Made by a program: the position numbers and the translations under genes. A stretch of DNA of 64,000 nucleotides, from positions 3,430,501 through 3,494,500 of the forward strand of contig NZ_CP121647.1 in the NCBI RefSeq assembly GCF_029714305.1, in the 5' to 3' direction. Within the stretch, counting starts at the first letter, position 1. Each line of letters begins with the position of its first letter. Shown in pieces: positions 48,288-57,697 of the stretch. The notes beneath the pieces were generated by a model that ran no database searches, was not told the origin of the DNA, and saw nothing but the letters and a program-made list of their open reading frames with translations. The stretch comes from Bradyrhizobium sp. CB3481 (GTDB lineage Bacteria > Pseudomonadota > Alphaproteobacteria > Rhizobiales > Xanthobacteraceae).

Positions 48288-49163
48288 ATGACCGGCGACT
48301 TCGAAAAAATTGCCGCACGCGCGGCGCCCGCGATCTTTGTCGTGCTGTGGAGCACCGGCTTCATCGGCACCAAATATGCACTTGGTGGCGCCGAGCCGCT
48401 GACCTATCTCGCGATCCGCATGGCCTGCGTCGTCGGGCTGATGGCGATCATCGTCGCGGTCGCGCGGCCACGCTGGCCTGATCGCATCGGTATCGCGCAC
48501 AGCGCGGTTGCCGGCGTTCTGGTGCACGGCATCTATCTCGGCGGCACCGCGATCGCAATCGCCCATTCCATTCCGGCCGGGCTCTCGGCTTTGATCCCGG
48601 GGCTGCAGCCGATTCTTACCTCGACCATTGCGAGCCGTTGGCTCGGTGAGCGCGTCACGCCGCTGCAATGGGGCGGATTGCTGCTTGGGCTCGCCGGCGT
48701 CGGGCTGATCCTGCATGACCGGCCGATGGGCGGCGAGGCGGGCTGGGGCTGGTTCGCCTCGGCGGTCTCGCTAGTCAGCATCACCCTGGGGACGCTCTAC
48801 CAGCGGCGCTATTGCAGCGCGATCGACTGGCGGTCCGGCAATCTCGTGCAATACGTCGCGGTGACGATCTTCTTCGGCCTCGGCGCCTGGCTATTCGAGA
48901 CCAATGTGGTGCACTGGACCACCGAGTTCATCCTGGCGCTGGCCTGGCTTGCGGTCGTCCTGTCGATCGGATCGATCGGGCTGCTCTATTGGCTGATCCG
49001 CCGCTCGGCCGCGACGTCGGTAGCAAGCCTGTTCTATCTGGTGCCGGCGGTGACCTCGCTGATGGCCTTTGTCCTGTTCGGCGAGCGGCTCGACGCCGTC
49101 TCGGTCGCCGGTATGGCCGCCTGCGCAGCCGCGGTGCTGCTGGTCAACCGCCGCTCAGTTTGA
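48288..49163 (+). CDS. EamA/DMT-family transporter
   Basis: 291 aa from the ATG at 48288 (GGGACGCC upstream; the ATG 24 bases earlier has none). Two EamA repeats with ten membrane segments: the first opens APAIFVVLWSTGFIGTKYAL, the second WFASAVSLVSITLGTLYQRR. It is unrelated in detail to the DMT protein at 30631. Exporters of this group move amino acids, nucleobases or drugs across the inner membrane; no partner gene gives a hint of substrate. Confidence 0.88.
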   Translation: MTGDFEKIAARAAPAIFVVLWSTGFIGTKYALGGAEPLTYLAIRMACVVGLMAIIVAVARPRWPDRIGIAHSAVAGVLVHGIYLGGTAIAIAHSIPAGLSALIPGLQPILTSTIASRWLGERVTPLQWGGLLLGLAGVGLILHDRPMGGEAGWGWFASAVSLVSITLGTLYQRRYCSAIDWRSGNLVQYVAVTIFFGLGAWLFETNVVHWTTEFILALAWLAVVLSIGSIGLLYWLIRRSAATSVASLFYLVPAVTSLMAFVLFGERLDAVSVAGMAACAAAVLLVNRRSV

Positions 49164-49294
49164 AGTAGAGGGTTCCGGCGCCATACACGCATAAATTTCA
49201 TGAGACATGTCAGTAGTTTCCCTGAGTTGTGGCCATTAAGGCGATCGTAAGCAAAACGAGGCAGATTGGGCCCGGTTTTGGGGGATTTCTCATT

Positions 49295-51025
49295 ATGACC
49301 ACGCGTTCCAAGTTTCTGCCGGCACTCAAGCTGCGGCTCGGCACCAAGGCTGTGATCTCCGCCATTCTCCTGATTGCGGTAAATACCGCGCTGGTGGTGG
49401 GAGCGGCCCATTGGTCGCTGACCTCTGAGTTCGGCGACCGGGCGCTCCGCGACATCGAGATCAACCTCCGTACGCTGGGTCTGGCGTTCGCCGAGACCTA
49501 CAGCGACGCCAAGATCACGATCAAGGACGGGGCCGTCGCCCGCGCCGAAATTTCCAAGATGCCCGAATTCAAGGACCACGCGATCGTCGACCGCGCCGTG
49601 GGCTATACCGGCGGCAACGCCACGCTGTTCGTTTATGACGAGGCGAGCAATCAGTTTGTTCGCCGCACCACCAATGTGAAGAAGGAGAACGGCGACCGCG
49701 CCGTCGGCACCCAGCTCGCGCCCGACCATCCCGGGCAGGCGGTGGTGCGCCGGGGCGAGGCCTATCGGGGCCCGGCGACGCTGTTCGGCAAGACCTTCAT
49801 GACGGCCTATTATCCGATCATGAATTCGGCCGGCAAGGTGATCGGCCTTCTCTATGTCGGTATTCCGATGGCGCACTACGAGACCATGCTCTCGCACGCC
49901 ATCCAGAACATGGCGATCGCCGCCGGCATCGCCGCGTTAGTGGTGATGCTGCTGACCCTGCTGCTCGTCCGTCGCGTGACCAAGCCGCTGACCTCGGTCA
50001 CGGCTTCGCTCACTGCGATCGCAAATGGCAAGGCCGATGTCGAGATCGCCAGCGATGACCGGACGGACGAGATCGGCGAAATTGCGCGCAGTCTCGTGAT
50101 CTTCAGGAGCAACTCGCTCGAGCGCCGGCGCATGCGCGAGGAACAGACTGCGGCTGCTGTGGCCTCGGCCGAGCAGCGCAAGGGCGAACTGCGCGGCTTC
50201 GTCGAAGAGTTCCAAACCAGCGTCGGCAGCATCATCGACAAGGTGATGAACGCCTCCGGCGAATTCGAGCGCGTCGCACGCCAGCTCACCGAAACCGCGC
50301 GCACCACCGCGAGCCTGTCGGGCAAGTCGGCCGGCGCGTCCGAGACGGCCTCCGAGCACGTCCGCACCGCGGCAACGGCTTCCGACGAGCTTTCCAGCTC
50401 GATCGCCGAAATCACCCGCCGCGTGCAGGAATCGAATGGTATCGCCGCTGACGCCGTCAAGCAGGCGGCGGCCACCGACCAGCGCATCAACGAATTGTCA
50501 GAAGCCGGCGCCCGGATCGGTGACGTGGTGAAGCTGATCACCTCGATTGCCGAGCAGACCAACCTCCTGGCCCTCAACGCCACCATCGAAGCGGCGCGGG
50601 CGGGCGATGCCGGCCGCGGCTTTGCCGTGGTGGCGCAGGAGGTCAAGAGTCTCGCCGGCCAGACCGCGAAGGCGACCGAGGAGATTTCCAGCCAGATCGG
50701 CAGCATGCAGCTGGCGACTGAAGAGTCGGTCAGCGCCATCAAGGCGATCGGCCAGACCATCGAGCGCATCAGCGATATCGCCACCTCGATTTCGGCGGCG
50801 GTGGAGCAGCAGCGCGGCGCGACCCAGAACATTGCCCAGAGCGTTCGCGCGGCCGCCAGCGGCACGGCCGATGTCGCGGCCAACATCCGCAACGCAGCGC
50901 AGGGCGCCGAGGAGACCGGCGAGACGTCGAGCCAGATGTTTGCATCGGCGCAGAATCTGTCGAGCGAGAGTCTGCATCTGAAGGCCGAGGTCGATAAATT
51001 CCTCGACCGCGTCCGCGCCGCCTGA
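49295..51025 (+). CDS. Methyl-accepting chemotaxis protein with a Cache-type sensor
   Basis: 576 aa. Membrane segment near residues 19-40, a periplasmic Cache-like sensor of about 165 residues ([40 protein letters not shown]), second membrane span near 206-225, then HAMP ([20 protein letters not shown]) and the signalling hairpin with [20 protein letters not shown] then [20 protein letters not shown]. It detects small ligands (Cache domains often bind organic acids or amino acids) and steers the flagellar motor through CheA/CheW. No C-terminal CheR-binding pentapeptide is evident. It is single; no che genes are close. Confidence 0.93.
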   Translation: MTTRSKFLPALKLRLGTKAVISAILLIAVNTALVVGAAHWSLTSEFGDRALRDIEINLRTLGLAFAETYSDAKITIKDGAVARAEISKMPEFKDHAIVDRAVGYTGGNATLFVYDEASNQFVRRTTNVKKENGDRAVGTQLAPDHPGQAVVRRGEAYRGPATLFGKTFMTAYYPIMNSAGKVIGLLYVGIPMAHYETMLSHAIQNMAIAAGIAALVVMLLTLLLVRRVTKPLTSVTASLTAIANGKADVEIASDDRTDEIGEIARSLVIFRSNSLERRRMREEQTAAAVASAEQRKGELRGFVEEFQTSVGSIIDKVMNASGEFERVARQLTETARTTASLSGKSAGASETASEHVRTAATASDELSSSIAEITRRVQESNGIAADAVKQAAATDQRINELSEAGARIGDVVKLITSIAEQTNLLALNATIEAARAGDAGRGFAVVAQEVKSLAGQTAKATEEISSQIGSMQLATEESVSAIKAIGQTIERISDIATSISAAVEQQRGATQNIAQSVRAAASGTADVAANIRNAAQGAEETGETSSQMFASAQNLSSESLHLKAEVDKFLDRVRAA

Positions 51026-51127
51026 GCCGCGGCGGCGCACCGCCGCCGCTGAAACCTGAAGCTTCCGCATTCGTAGTTTGCCTATACTTGCGAATGTTTG
51101 CCCTCGCTGACGGGCCGGAGGCTTTCC

Positions 51128-51529
51128 GTGAACCGATACGCCGCGCTCTATCTGGTGACGCTGCTCGTCATCGTGCCGCTCGATTTTCTGTTCCTTGGCG
51201 TCATCGCCAAGGACTTCTTCACCTCAGAGGTCGGCAATATGCTGGGCGAGATCAGGCCCGTGCCGGCGGTTCTGTTCTATCTGCTCTATGTGGCGGGTAC
51301 CGTGATCTTCGTCAGCGGCGGAGCAGGGGCCTCGTGGCCATCGACGCTGCTCTATGGCGCGCTGTTCGGCTTGTTTTGCTACGCGACGTTCGACTTTACG
51401 GCACTGGCGCTGCTCAAGCACTGGAGCTGGAAGGTAGCGGTCGTCGATGTCGCGTGGGGAGCGGCGGTAACGGCGATCGCGTCGACCGCCGGATTATTGG
51501 TGGCGGATTGGGTGGGCGCCAAGACCTAG
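51128..51529 (+). CDS. DUF2177-family membrane protein
   Basis: 133 aa from GTG at 51128, with GGAGG upstream. Four membrane spans: YAALYLVTLLVIVPLDFLFL, VPAVLFYLLYVAGTVIFVSG, TLLYGALFGLFCYATFDFTA and AVVDVAWGAAVTAIASTAGL. The conserved ATFDFTALALLKHWSWKVAV segment is the family hallmark. DUF2177 proteins are small inner-membrane proteins of unknown function. It is single, convergent with the peroxiredoxin gene, with a repeat and a long hairpin between. Confidence 0.85.
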   Translation: MNRYAALYLVTLLVIVPLDFLFLGVIAKDFFTSEVGNMLGEIRPVPAVLFYLLYVAGTVIFVSGGAGASWPSTLLYGALFGLFCYATFDFTALALLKHWSWKVAVVDVAWGAAVTAIASTAGLLVADWVGAKT

Positions 51530-51532
51530 GCT

Positions 51533-51615
51533 GTCGTTCCGGGGCGATGCGTAAGCATCGAACCCGGAACCTCGAGATCCCGGGTCTGGTGCTAGCGCAC
51601 CATCCCGGGATGACG
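51533..51615. repeat. Dispersed repeat, family F (GTTCCGGGGCGATGC type)
   Basis: A short element with GGGGCGATGCGTAAGCATCG and CCCGGAACC / GATCCCGGGTCTGGTGC / CACCATCCCGGGATGAC arms, flanked by the hairpin at 51611. I recall such elements as common in Bradyrhizobium; not verified. Confidence 0.6.
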
Positions 51616-51642
51616 GTTGCGATTGCTCTGCAATCGCAACCG

Positions 51643-51645
<3 letters not shown>
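51611..51645. terminator. 15-bp perfect hairpin overlapping the peroxiredoxin stop
   Basis: TGACGGTTGCGATTG, a five-base loop, CAATCGCAACCGTCA. The right arm overlaps the last codon and stop of the minus-strand gene (stop at 51643-51645). No T run follows in either direction. It likely blocks read-through between convergent genes. Confidence 0.6.
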
Positions 51646-52302
<657 letters not shown>

Positions 52303-52765
52303 GATGTGACCTCATCTTGTTCTAGTTACAGAAGAATTTGTCTTTGACAGTATAGGAGCGTGAAGCGGTTAAGTGAACCGGTTAGCGTAAAAGGTGAGAT
52401 CCTTCTCCGCGAGCCCGGAACTCCTAGCATCTTCTTTTGGACCGCGCCTCTGCGATGAAACGAACCGCTCCGCTCCTGCATTCGAGGGAGGTTGCCAGGC
52501 TTTGGCGATAACCTACGGCCTGATCGCGATCTTTTCATCACCGTTCCAGCTTTTTGCCGTCGCTGCCCCGATATTGCCTTTTATCGCCCCCATCACGCCG
52601 GGCCGCTTTGCAGGCGGGGTGCATTGGCCTGAACCGTGACCGACCTCACAGCGACCAATTGGCAACCATCTAACAATCTCGGCATGCGGGATTTGAATCG
52701 TTAACCGCTCGTTCATGCCCGGTATGGAAATTCTGGACTGAAATTAGAAATTGAGAAGTGCAATT
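52303..52765. other. Intergenic region, 463 bases
   Basis: I find no gene; short frames here lack ribosome sites and motifs. TTAA occurs near 52375 and 52700 but not with the CtrA spacing. No repeat of the six families seen elsewhere. Confidence 0.4.
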
Positions 52766-53335
52766 ATGTCTGCCCCGACTACCGCTGAAATCACCAGCGC
52801 CCTGCAACCCTCCTGCTGCCAGACCGCTGCCCATGCGCTCACCATCGTGCGCGACGGCGTGATCACTGGCGAAGGCCCTACCACCAAGGGCCGCATCCAT
52901 TTTTCCCGCGCACTCGATGCCGATGACGCCGCCTGGTGCGCGCGCATCCTGACCGCGAGCGCGGTCGTGCACGAGCCGCTCAGCCGCGCCGAGATCGAAG
53001 TGCTGTTCGAGATCAGCGACGCCGCTGCCGAGCGCACCGACGACGGCCGTTTCGACGATCTTCTGGCCAAGGCAGTTGCCCATCATGCGGCTTCCGAGTC
53101 CGGGCTGCCGGTGCCGCCGCGCACGGTCGCGCTGTCGCCGGATACCGATATCGAGAGCTGGGCGCCGACCAAGGCGGCCAATGTCGACACCAAGGTGCTG
53201 GAGTGGATTGCCAGCCAGATGCGCGGCAAGCGCCACAGCAACCAGCGCCTTGCCGCGCTGGTGGCAACCCTGATCGGCGTCGCTGCGCTGCCGCTCGCGC
53301 AACTGCCGGGCATGCTGGATATGGGAATGCTGTAA
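52766..53335 (+). CDS. Hypothetical protein with a hydrophobic C-terminal segment
   Basis: 189 aa from the ATG at 52766 (weak GAGAAG upstream). No signal peptide. The N-terminal part is acidic and mixed alpha/beta; the middle has AVVHEPLSRAEIEVLFEISD then AAAERTDDGRFDDLLAKAVA, and the C-terminal end has a hydrophobic helix (LAALVATLIGVAALPLAQLP) that may tether it to the membrane. I do not recognise the family. A strong terminator at 53363-53389 follows. Single gene, in the same direction as nothing else near. Confidence 0.75.
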   Translation: MSAPTTAEITSALQPSCCQTAAHALTIVRDGVITGEGPTTKGRIHFSRALDADDAAWCARILTASAVVHEPLSRAEIEVLFEISDAAAERTDDGRFDDLLAKAVAHHAASESGLPVPPRTVALSPDTDIESWAPTKAANVDTKVLEWIASQMRGKRHSNQRLAALVATLIGVAALPLAQLPGMLDMGML

Positions 53336-53362
53336 GTTCATCCGGCGATCATCGATTTCAGG

Positions 53363-53389
53363 ACGGCGGGGCAGGGCCTCGCCGTTTTT
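53363..53389 (+). terminator. Intrinsic terminator after 53335
   Basis: ACGGCGGGGC, a three-base loop, GCCTCGCCGT (one G-U), then TTTTT: a 10-bp stem with T tract, 27 bases after the stop codon. Confidence 0.88.
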
Positions 53390-53471
53390 ATTTCGTAGGA
53401 TGGCTGGAGCGCAGCGATACCAATCAATCCCCACGCGGTGAGATGATGGGTTTCGCTGCGCTATCCATCCG

Positions 53472-53606
53472 AGCTGTCATCCTCCGCGCAGGCGGAGGAT
53501 CCAGTACGCCGCGGCTTCTCGATTCAATCAATGCTGTCTCTGGAATACTGGATCGTCCGCTTTCGCGGACGATGACAGCTGAATGTGAGGCCGCCTTCTC
53601 GCGAGA
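53472..53606 (-). repeat. Dispersed repeat, family D, copy 2 (inverted)
   Basis: AGCTGTCATCCTCCGCGCAG opens and CGCGGACGATGACAGCT closes the palindrome, then GAATGTGAGGCCGCCTTCTCGCGA, the reverse complement of the flank at 24335. So this copy is inverted relative to copy 1. The stretch between 53390 and 53722 holds no gene. Confidence 0.8.
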
Positions 53607-53722
53607 TGGTGACGCCCTTTGTCCATCCACGACTTCGCAGTGTAGTCCGTATGAGCGTCGCGATATGCGGGGATGCAGTTCGACCGGATTTCGCTGCACT
53701 CATCCGGGCTAGCGGCCCCGCG

Positions 53723-55573
53723 CTATTTCCCCGCTGTCTTCTGCTTGCCGTCGCCCGCTTCCAGCCCCAATGTGCGGCCCGGAAAACCTGCGGCATCGAA
53801 ATAGCGCTGCGAACCGATACGCTGGAAGTTCAGCACGGTGCGGAGGCCGTTCGCCGCCGGCTTCGAACTCACGGTGCCGGAGGAGGCTTTTGGCGTAACG
53901 CCGTTCGGCATCGCTTCGGTCATGACGCGGCCGAGCAGCTTGCCTTTGGCCTTTTGCGTGAGGCCTAACAGCTTCGCCGCGGTGGCGCCGACGTCGGCAT
54001 TGCTGACGGGGAGGGGATCGATGTAGCCCGCTTTGAAGTCGGGCCCGATCGCCGCCGTGAAGTTCAAGGTGTCGCCGCGGCTGAAGCTGCCATGCATGCC
54101 CTGGCCCTGGCGCAGCACGGTGTCCGCAATGTGAACCGAGCAATTGGTGGGCACGTCGCAGCCCGACGACCAGGAGCGGAAATTGACCACGATCGACGGG
54201 TGCGGCACCACCGCCTTGCCCTTCAGGCCGAGCTGCGACATCGGCAGCGTGCCCGGGAAACTGCCGAACTCGTCGTCGACGAAGATGCCGCTGACGTAAT
54301 CCTGCGCCAGCAGCGCCTTGATGACGCGATCTGCAAGCTTGCGGTCCTTGCCGGGGATATAGATCAAATCCGAGCCGCCATTGGTCGCGACCACGACATC
54401 GGGCTTGGTGGGATCCTTACCGAGCAAACCGTTGCCGGCACGGGGATGCGCGTTATCGGCGACGTGGGCGTTTTTATCGTTGGGATCGAACAGCGGCAGG
54501 TCGAGCGCCTTGGCCAGATCAATGGCGACAAAGCCCATGGGGAGGAAATCCTTCGGCGTATCCTCATAGGAGATTTTTGCCGCGGGACTGGTCTTGCTCT
54601 CTTTTGAGATCGTCGAAAAACCGTGATCGGAGGAGACGATGATATTGGTCGACGCGGCAAGCCCGAGCTCGTCCAGCGCCTTGCGGATCTGGGCGAGGTT
54701 ATTGTCGGCGTTCTTGATGCCGGCCATCGAGGTCGGCCCGTTGATGCCGGGCGTGATGGTGTTGAGGCTGTCGCCGGTATTGTGCTGGCTGCCGTCGGGG
54801 TCGCGCGACCAGAACACCAGCACGAACGGCTTGTTGCGCGCCTTGAACATCGGCAGCACGACTTTGGCGGCGACGTCGGCCATGTAGGCCTGCTGCGCGA
54901 CATTGGCGCTGGTCGTGCCGGGCGTCTTGGCGTCGCCGGCCTTGGCATTCTCGCCGCGCGAGGGCGTCTCGTGCGGCAGGCCCGCCTTGGTCAGCGCTTC
55001 CTTCATTTCATCCGACAGCGGCACGCCGTTCTTGCCGCCGGTGGCATCGTCGATGATGACCGAATGCAGGCCGGCGGTGCCGACCTTGTCGGTATGGTCG
55101 AAGATGAAGGTCGGACCATGCTTGCCGATGGCCGCGGTGCTAAAACCCTTTTCGCGCGCCATCTTCAGCAGCGTCTCTTCGTTCAGATAGTCGCCGCCGA
55201 AATGCTCGTCGACCTCGAGCAGGACGGGATTGACTTCGAGGAACGGGGTGACGGTGTTGTTGGAATGGGCAATCGGGCGGGCGGTATAGATCGTGTTGCT
55301 GAAGGTGCCGGTATCGCCGAGGTAATGGCCGCTGGCCATCGCCGAGCCATTGGCCATGGTGAAGGTCGGAAACAACGAATGCGAGTTCTGGAAATTGACG
55401 CCCTTGTCGCGCAACTCCGCCATGGCGGGGGCCGTCTGCGGCGTCACGATGCGTCCGCGCAGGCCGTCCGGCACGAACAGGATCAGGTTGCGCGGGGTGG
55501 CGTTTTGCGCCGAGGCGGCGCTTGCGGTCAGCGCAACTAGGCCGGCGGTCAGCAGTATGATTGTGCGGCGCAT
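53723..55573 (-). CDS. Exported alkaline-phosphatase-superfamily phosphodiesterase
   Basis: 616 aa with a signal peptide (RTIILLTAGLVALTASAASA). The type I phosphodiesterase/nucleotide pyrophosphatase layout is clear: LILFVPDGLRGRIVTPQTAP (first metal Asp), SLFPTFTMANGSAMASGHYL (Thr nucleophile), LVFWSRDPDGSQHNTGDSLN (metal Asp, His), and TNIIVSSDHGFSTISKESKT (Asp-His). It would hydrolyse phosphodiester or pyrophosphate bonds in the periplasm. The start at 55573 gives the signal; the open frame to 55918 is not real. It is single. Substrate could be nucleotides, teichoic-type polymers or others. Confidence 0.92.
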   Translation of the reverse strand: MRRTIILLTAGLVALTASAASAQNATPRNLILFVPDGLRGRIVTPQTAPAMAELRDKGVNFQNSHSLFPTFTMANGSAMASGHYLGDTGTFSNTIYTARPIAHSNNTVTPFLEVNPVLLEVDEHFGGDYLNEETLLKMAREKGFSTAAIGKHGPTFIFDHTDKVGTAGLHSVIIDDATGGKNGVPLSDEMKEALTKAGLPHETPSRGENAKAGDAKTPGTTSANVAQQAYMADVAAKVVLPMFKARNKPFVLVFWSRDPDGSQHNTGDSLNTITPGINGPTSMAGIKNADNNLAQIRKALDELGLAASTNIIVSSDHGFSTISKESKTSPAAKISYEDTPKDFLPMGFVAIDLAKALDLPLFDPNDKNAHVADNAHPRAGNGLLGKDPTKPDVVVATNGGSDLIYIPGKDRKLADRVIKALLAQDYVSGIFVDDEFGSFPGTLPMSQLGLKGKAVVPHPSIVVNFRSWSSGCDVPTNCSVHIADTVLRQGQGMHGSFSRGDTLNFTAAIGPDFKAGYIDPLPVSNADVGATAAKLLGLTQKAKGKLLGRVMTEAMPNGVTPKASSGTVSSKPAANGLRTVLNFQRIGSQRYFDAAGFPGRTLGLEAGDGKQKTAGK

Positions 55574-55707
55574 AAATTCTCCCCCTCGAGGAAAGCGGTT
55601 GTCGGCGGTCCGCCGTCGCTCCCGTCTAATTTCGCTCTGCGACAGGATTGTTACATTGTGCGGAACCGGCCTCAAGGGTGGAGAGGGGCGGCTTTGGCCA
55701 TGCCAAC

Positions 55708-55732
55708 GGAAACATTGCTGCCTGACGCCGTT
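55708..55732 (+). promoter_or_regulatory. EcfG-like promoter (GGAAA-N16-CGTT)
   Basis: GGAAA at 55708, sixteen bases, CGTT at 55729-55732; one base off the GGAAC consensus. It ends 21 bases before the ATG at 55754, a very short leader, so the assignment is tentative. Confidence 0.4.
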
Positions 55733-55753
55733 CTTGGTTGGAAGGAGGCCGTC

Positions 55754-56056
55754 ATGAGCAAGTTCCAACAGAAGGCCGAGGCTCAGGCCAAACAGATCAT
55801 CGGGCAAATGCTCGGGGATCAGCTGCTGGTGGAAGAAGCGAAGGAGCAGCAACGTCTGGCGACCGAGCCGGGCGGTGATCACCACGATCAAGGCATCATC
55901 CGCGACGAGCGCGGACAAGAGCAGCCCAAAGACAAGGAACGCGCCCAGCGAGTGAGCCGGGTGGACAAAGGCAGCGATCCACCGGGAAAGAAGGGCAAGA
56001 ACGGGGAAACTGCCTCTGGGCGTACGGGATCAGCGACCGACCAGGGGACGGTCTGA
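55754..56056 (+). CDS. Small hydrophilic stress-type protein, CsbD-like
   Basis: 100 aa, very hydrophilic, without signal or membrane segment. The opening MSKFQQKAEAQAKQIIGQML then GDQLLVEEAKEQQRLATEPG recalls CsbD proteins (Gln/Lys/Glu-rich, a conserved Gly-Asp-x-Leu). The remainder is Asp/Gln/Arg-rich (DERGQEQPKDKERAQRVSRV) and probably disordered. CsbD-like proteins accumulate under osmotic or general stress; this assignment is weak. GGAAGGAGG is a strong ribosome site at 55754 and the promoter resembles the EcfG consensus. Confidence 0.7.
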   Translation: MSKFQQKAEAQAKQIIGQMLGDQLLVEEAKEQQRLATEPGGDHHDQGIIRDERGQEQPKDKERAQRVSRVDKGSDPPGKKGKNGETASGRTGSATDQGTV

Positions 56057-56076
56057 CCCCCACAAAACAAATCGCA

Positions 56077-56108
56077 CAAAAGAAAAGAGGCGGCCGACGG
56101 CCGCCTCT
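56077..56108 (-). terminator. Intrinsic terminator for the minus-strand gene at 56130
   Basis: AGAGGCGGCC, a three-base loop, GGCCGCCTCT: 10-bp stem. On the minus strand it is followed by TTTTCTTTTG. So it ends the transcript of 56130-56483; it also stands 30 bases after the plus-strand CsbD-like stop, where it has no T run. Confidence 0.8.
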
Positions 56109-56129
56109 CGAGTATCATGTGCGTTCTCG

Positions 56130-56483
56130 TTACTGACAGATGTGGCGTCGGCCGTCGTCGCCCATGAACGTCGTGCCGGGCTGACAGACGAAGCCGCTGT
56201 TGTAGCCGCCGTAATAACGACGTCCGTAATAGCCGTCATTATAGGCGTAGACGTCGTTTCTAAACGGTGCGGTCGCGATCGCGCCGGCCGTGCCGACCGC
56301 GCCGCCGACAACGCCGGCGGCTACGTCAGCCGGCCAGAATCCGCTGTTGTAATGATGATAGACCCGTTGCTGGGTTTGCGTGTTACGGATGGCGTCGGAC
56401 CTTCCGTGAGAGTCCTGCGCCAGCGCCGGCGCCGCGAGCGCCGTGGAAAGAACTGCGGCTGCGGTCAGGAACTTCAAGTTCAT
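56130..56483 (-). CDS. Small exported Tyr/Gly-rich protein
   Basis: 117 aa (or 118 from an ATG three bases upstream; GGAGG spacing favours the second). The signal peptide is LKFLTAAAVLSTALAAPALA. The mature part has SGFWPADVAAGVVGGAVGTA, a Gly-rich hydrophobic stretch typical of glycine-zipper proteins, then a Tyr-rich segment (YNDGYYGRRYYGGYNSGF) and a Cys-containing tail (VCQPGTTFMGDDGRRHICQ). Such proteins are envelope-associated in rhizobia; function unknown. The minus-strand promoter region contains a GGAAC-N16-TGTT site. Confidence 0.78.
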   Translation of the reverse strand: MNLKFLTAAAVLSTALAAPALAQDSHGRSDAIRNTQTQQRVYHHYNSGFWPADVAAGVVGGAVGTAGAIATAPFRNDVYAYNDGYYGRRYYGGYNSGFVCQPGTTFMGDDGRRHICQ

Positions 56484-56514
56484 CATGTGCCTCCGTTTGC
56501 AGTGACGTGAGGCC

Positions 56515-56539
56515 AACAAATAGCGATAGCGGCCGTTCC
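56515..56539 (-). promoter_or_regulatory. EcfG-like promoter (GGAAC-N16-TGTT), minus strand
   Basis: On the minus strand GGAAC (56535-56539), sixteen bases, TGTT (56515-56518): one base from the CGTT consensus and matching the looser GGAAC-N18-TT form. About 32 bases before the ATG at 56483. Confidence 0.5.
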
Positions 56540-56636
56540 GATATCGTGGTGGCAGCTTTTCAAACGGATGTGAGGTTTCAGTTCCGGTTTCATGCGCTGA
56601 ACATGCAACCATCGTTCCCGTCGGATCGATTGGGCG

Positions 56637-57545
56637 TTAGGCTGGCTGCCGCTCGGATCGTACCCGGTGCCAGACCGGATACGCCAGCCAGAATCCGAGC
56701 AGCGCTACCAACGCAGCCACGCCGGCGCTCAAGGCAACGCTTGTGCTTTCCGTCGTCTTGAAGAACACCACGGCAACGTCGGAGGAGATGCCAATGGCGA
56801 GCGGGATCGAGGCGGCGATGACGAGGCGCGAGCCGATCTTGAAAAACTCGGAATCGTCCTCGCCCTGGAAGCCGAGGCGGTGGACCGCGGCGGGCGTCAT
56901 CAGCAGGACGACGGCCAGCGCGACGGCGCACAGTCCGGCGCAGTGAATGTACTTGAAGAGTGCGGGCAGTTCGTTGAACGCCTTCGTCAGGGTCGCGACG
57001 AGCTGGAAGCCGAGCAAGGCCTGACCGCCTGGGATTATGACGCGCGCTTCCGTCAGCATCTGCTCGATCTTGGTCTTCAGCGGCGTCGCTTTCGAAGTTT
57101 CCTGCATGGGCTTTTTCCGATCCCGTTTCAGCGCAAAGCCTAGTCCGTAAAGTAGCGCGAGACCGACCACTGTGAAGGAAGTGCCGATCGCGACTCCCAG
57201 GGGACGGCCGAACAAATGCTCGAAGATCACAAAGGCGGATATCCCGAGCCCGACCGTCAGCGGCAATAAACTGGCGCCTGCCAGCAGCGTCGCGGCATCG
57301 ATTGCGGCCCGCCGGCTCTCGCCGCGGAAAATGATCTGGTGAAACAGCGAAGGGGCGATCAGAAGGCTGATGCTGATCAGCATCAGCACGAGCCCTGCGT
57401 TATGAATGAGCTGGCTCTCTGCGGAAATCTCCGGAAAGCGTTCCTGAAACACGGCTTCGAACTGGAATCCGAACAGAACTTGGGCGCCAAGGATCAGGAG
57501 CCTTGATTCATCCAGGGCAGTCTTCAACCGGCTGTCGATATCCAT
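56637..57545 (-). CDS. Membrane protein with tandem DUF6328-like domains
   Basis: 302 aa made of two copies of the same four-helix membrane module. The first has ESRLLILGAQVLFGFQFEAV ... LVLMLISISLLIAPSLFHQI; the second has EARVIIPGGQALLGFQLVAT ... CAVALAVVLLMTPAAVHRLG. Single-module relatives (DUF6328) occur in other bacteria, so this is an in-gene duplication. Function is unknown; the charged ends and hydrophobic core suggest an inner-membrane protein. GGAGG precedes the ATG at 57545. A GGAAC-N16-TGTT site stands upstream on the minus strand. Confidence 0.83.
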   Translation of the reverse strand: MDIDSRLKTALDESRLLILGAQVLFGFQFEAVFQERFPEISAESQLIHNAGLVLMLISISLLIAPSLFHQIIFRGESRRAAIDAATLLAGASLLPLTVGLGISAFVIFEHLFGRPLGVAIGTSFTVVGLALLYGLGFALKRDRKKPMQETSKATPLKTKIEQMLTEARVIIPGGQALLGFQLVATLTKAFNELPALFKYIHCAGLCAVALAVVLLMTPAAVHRLGFQGEDDSEFFKIGSRLVIAASIPLAIGISSDVAVVFFKTTESTSVALSAGVAALVALLGFWLAYPVWHRVRSERQPA

Positions 57546-57563
57546 TGGGGTCCTCCGCCCATC

Positions 57564-57588
57564 AACAATCCTGTCATTGCCGGGTTCC
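57564..57588 (-). promoter_or_regulatory. EcfG-like promoter (GGAAC-N16-TGTT), minus strand
   Basis: On the minus strand GGAAC (57584-57588), sixteen bases, TGTT (57564-57567), 19 bases before the start at 57545. The same variant occurs at 56515, supporting a common sigma factor. Confidence 0.5.
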
Positions 57589-57697
57589 TGGGTGGCTTGG
57601 GCCGGACCGGTCGGGAACGATGTCGCGCAGCGTCCATTGAGGGGATGGAAGGCCGGCGCCAAAACGCCGCGGCGGCTGATCGCATGCGAGGTTTCCG

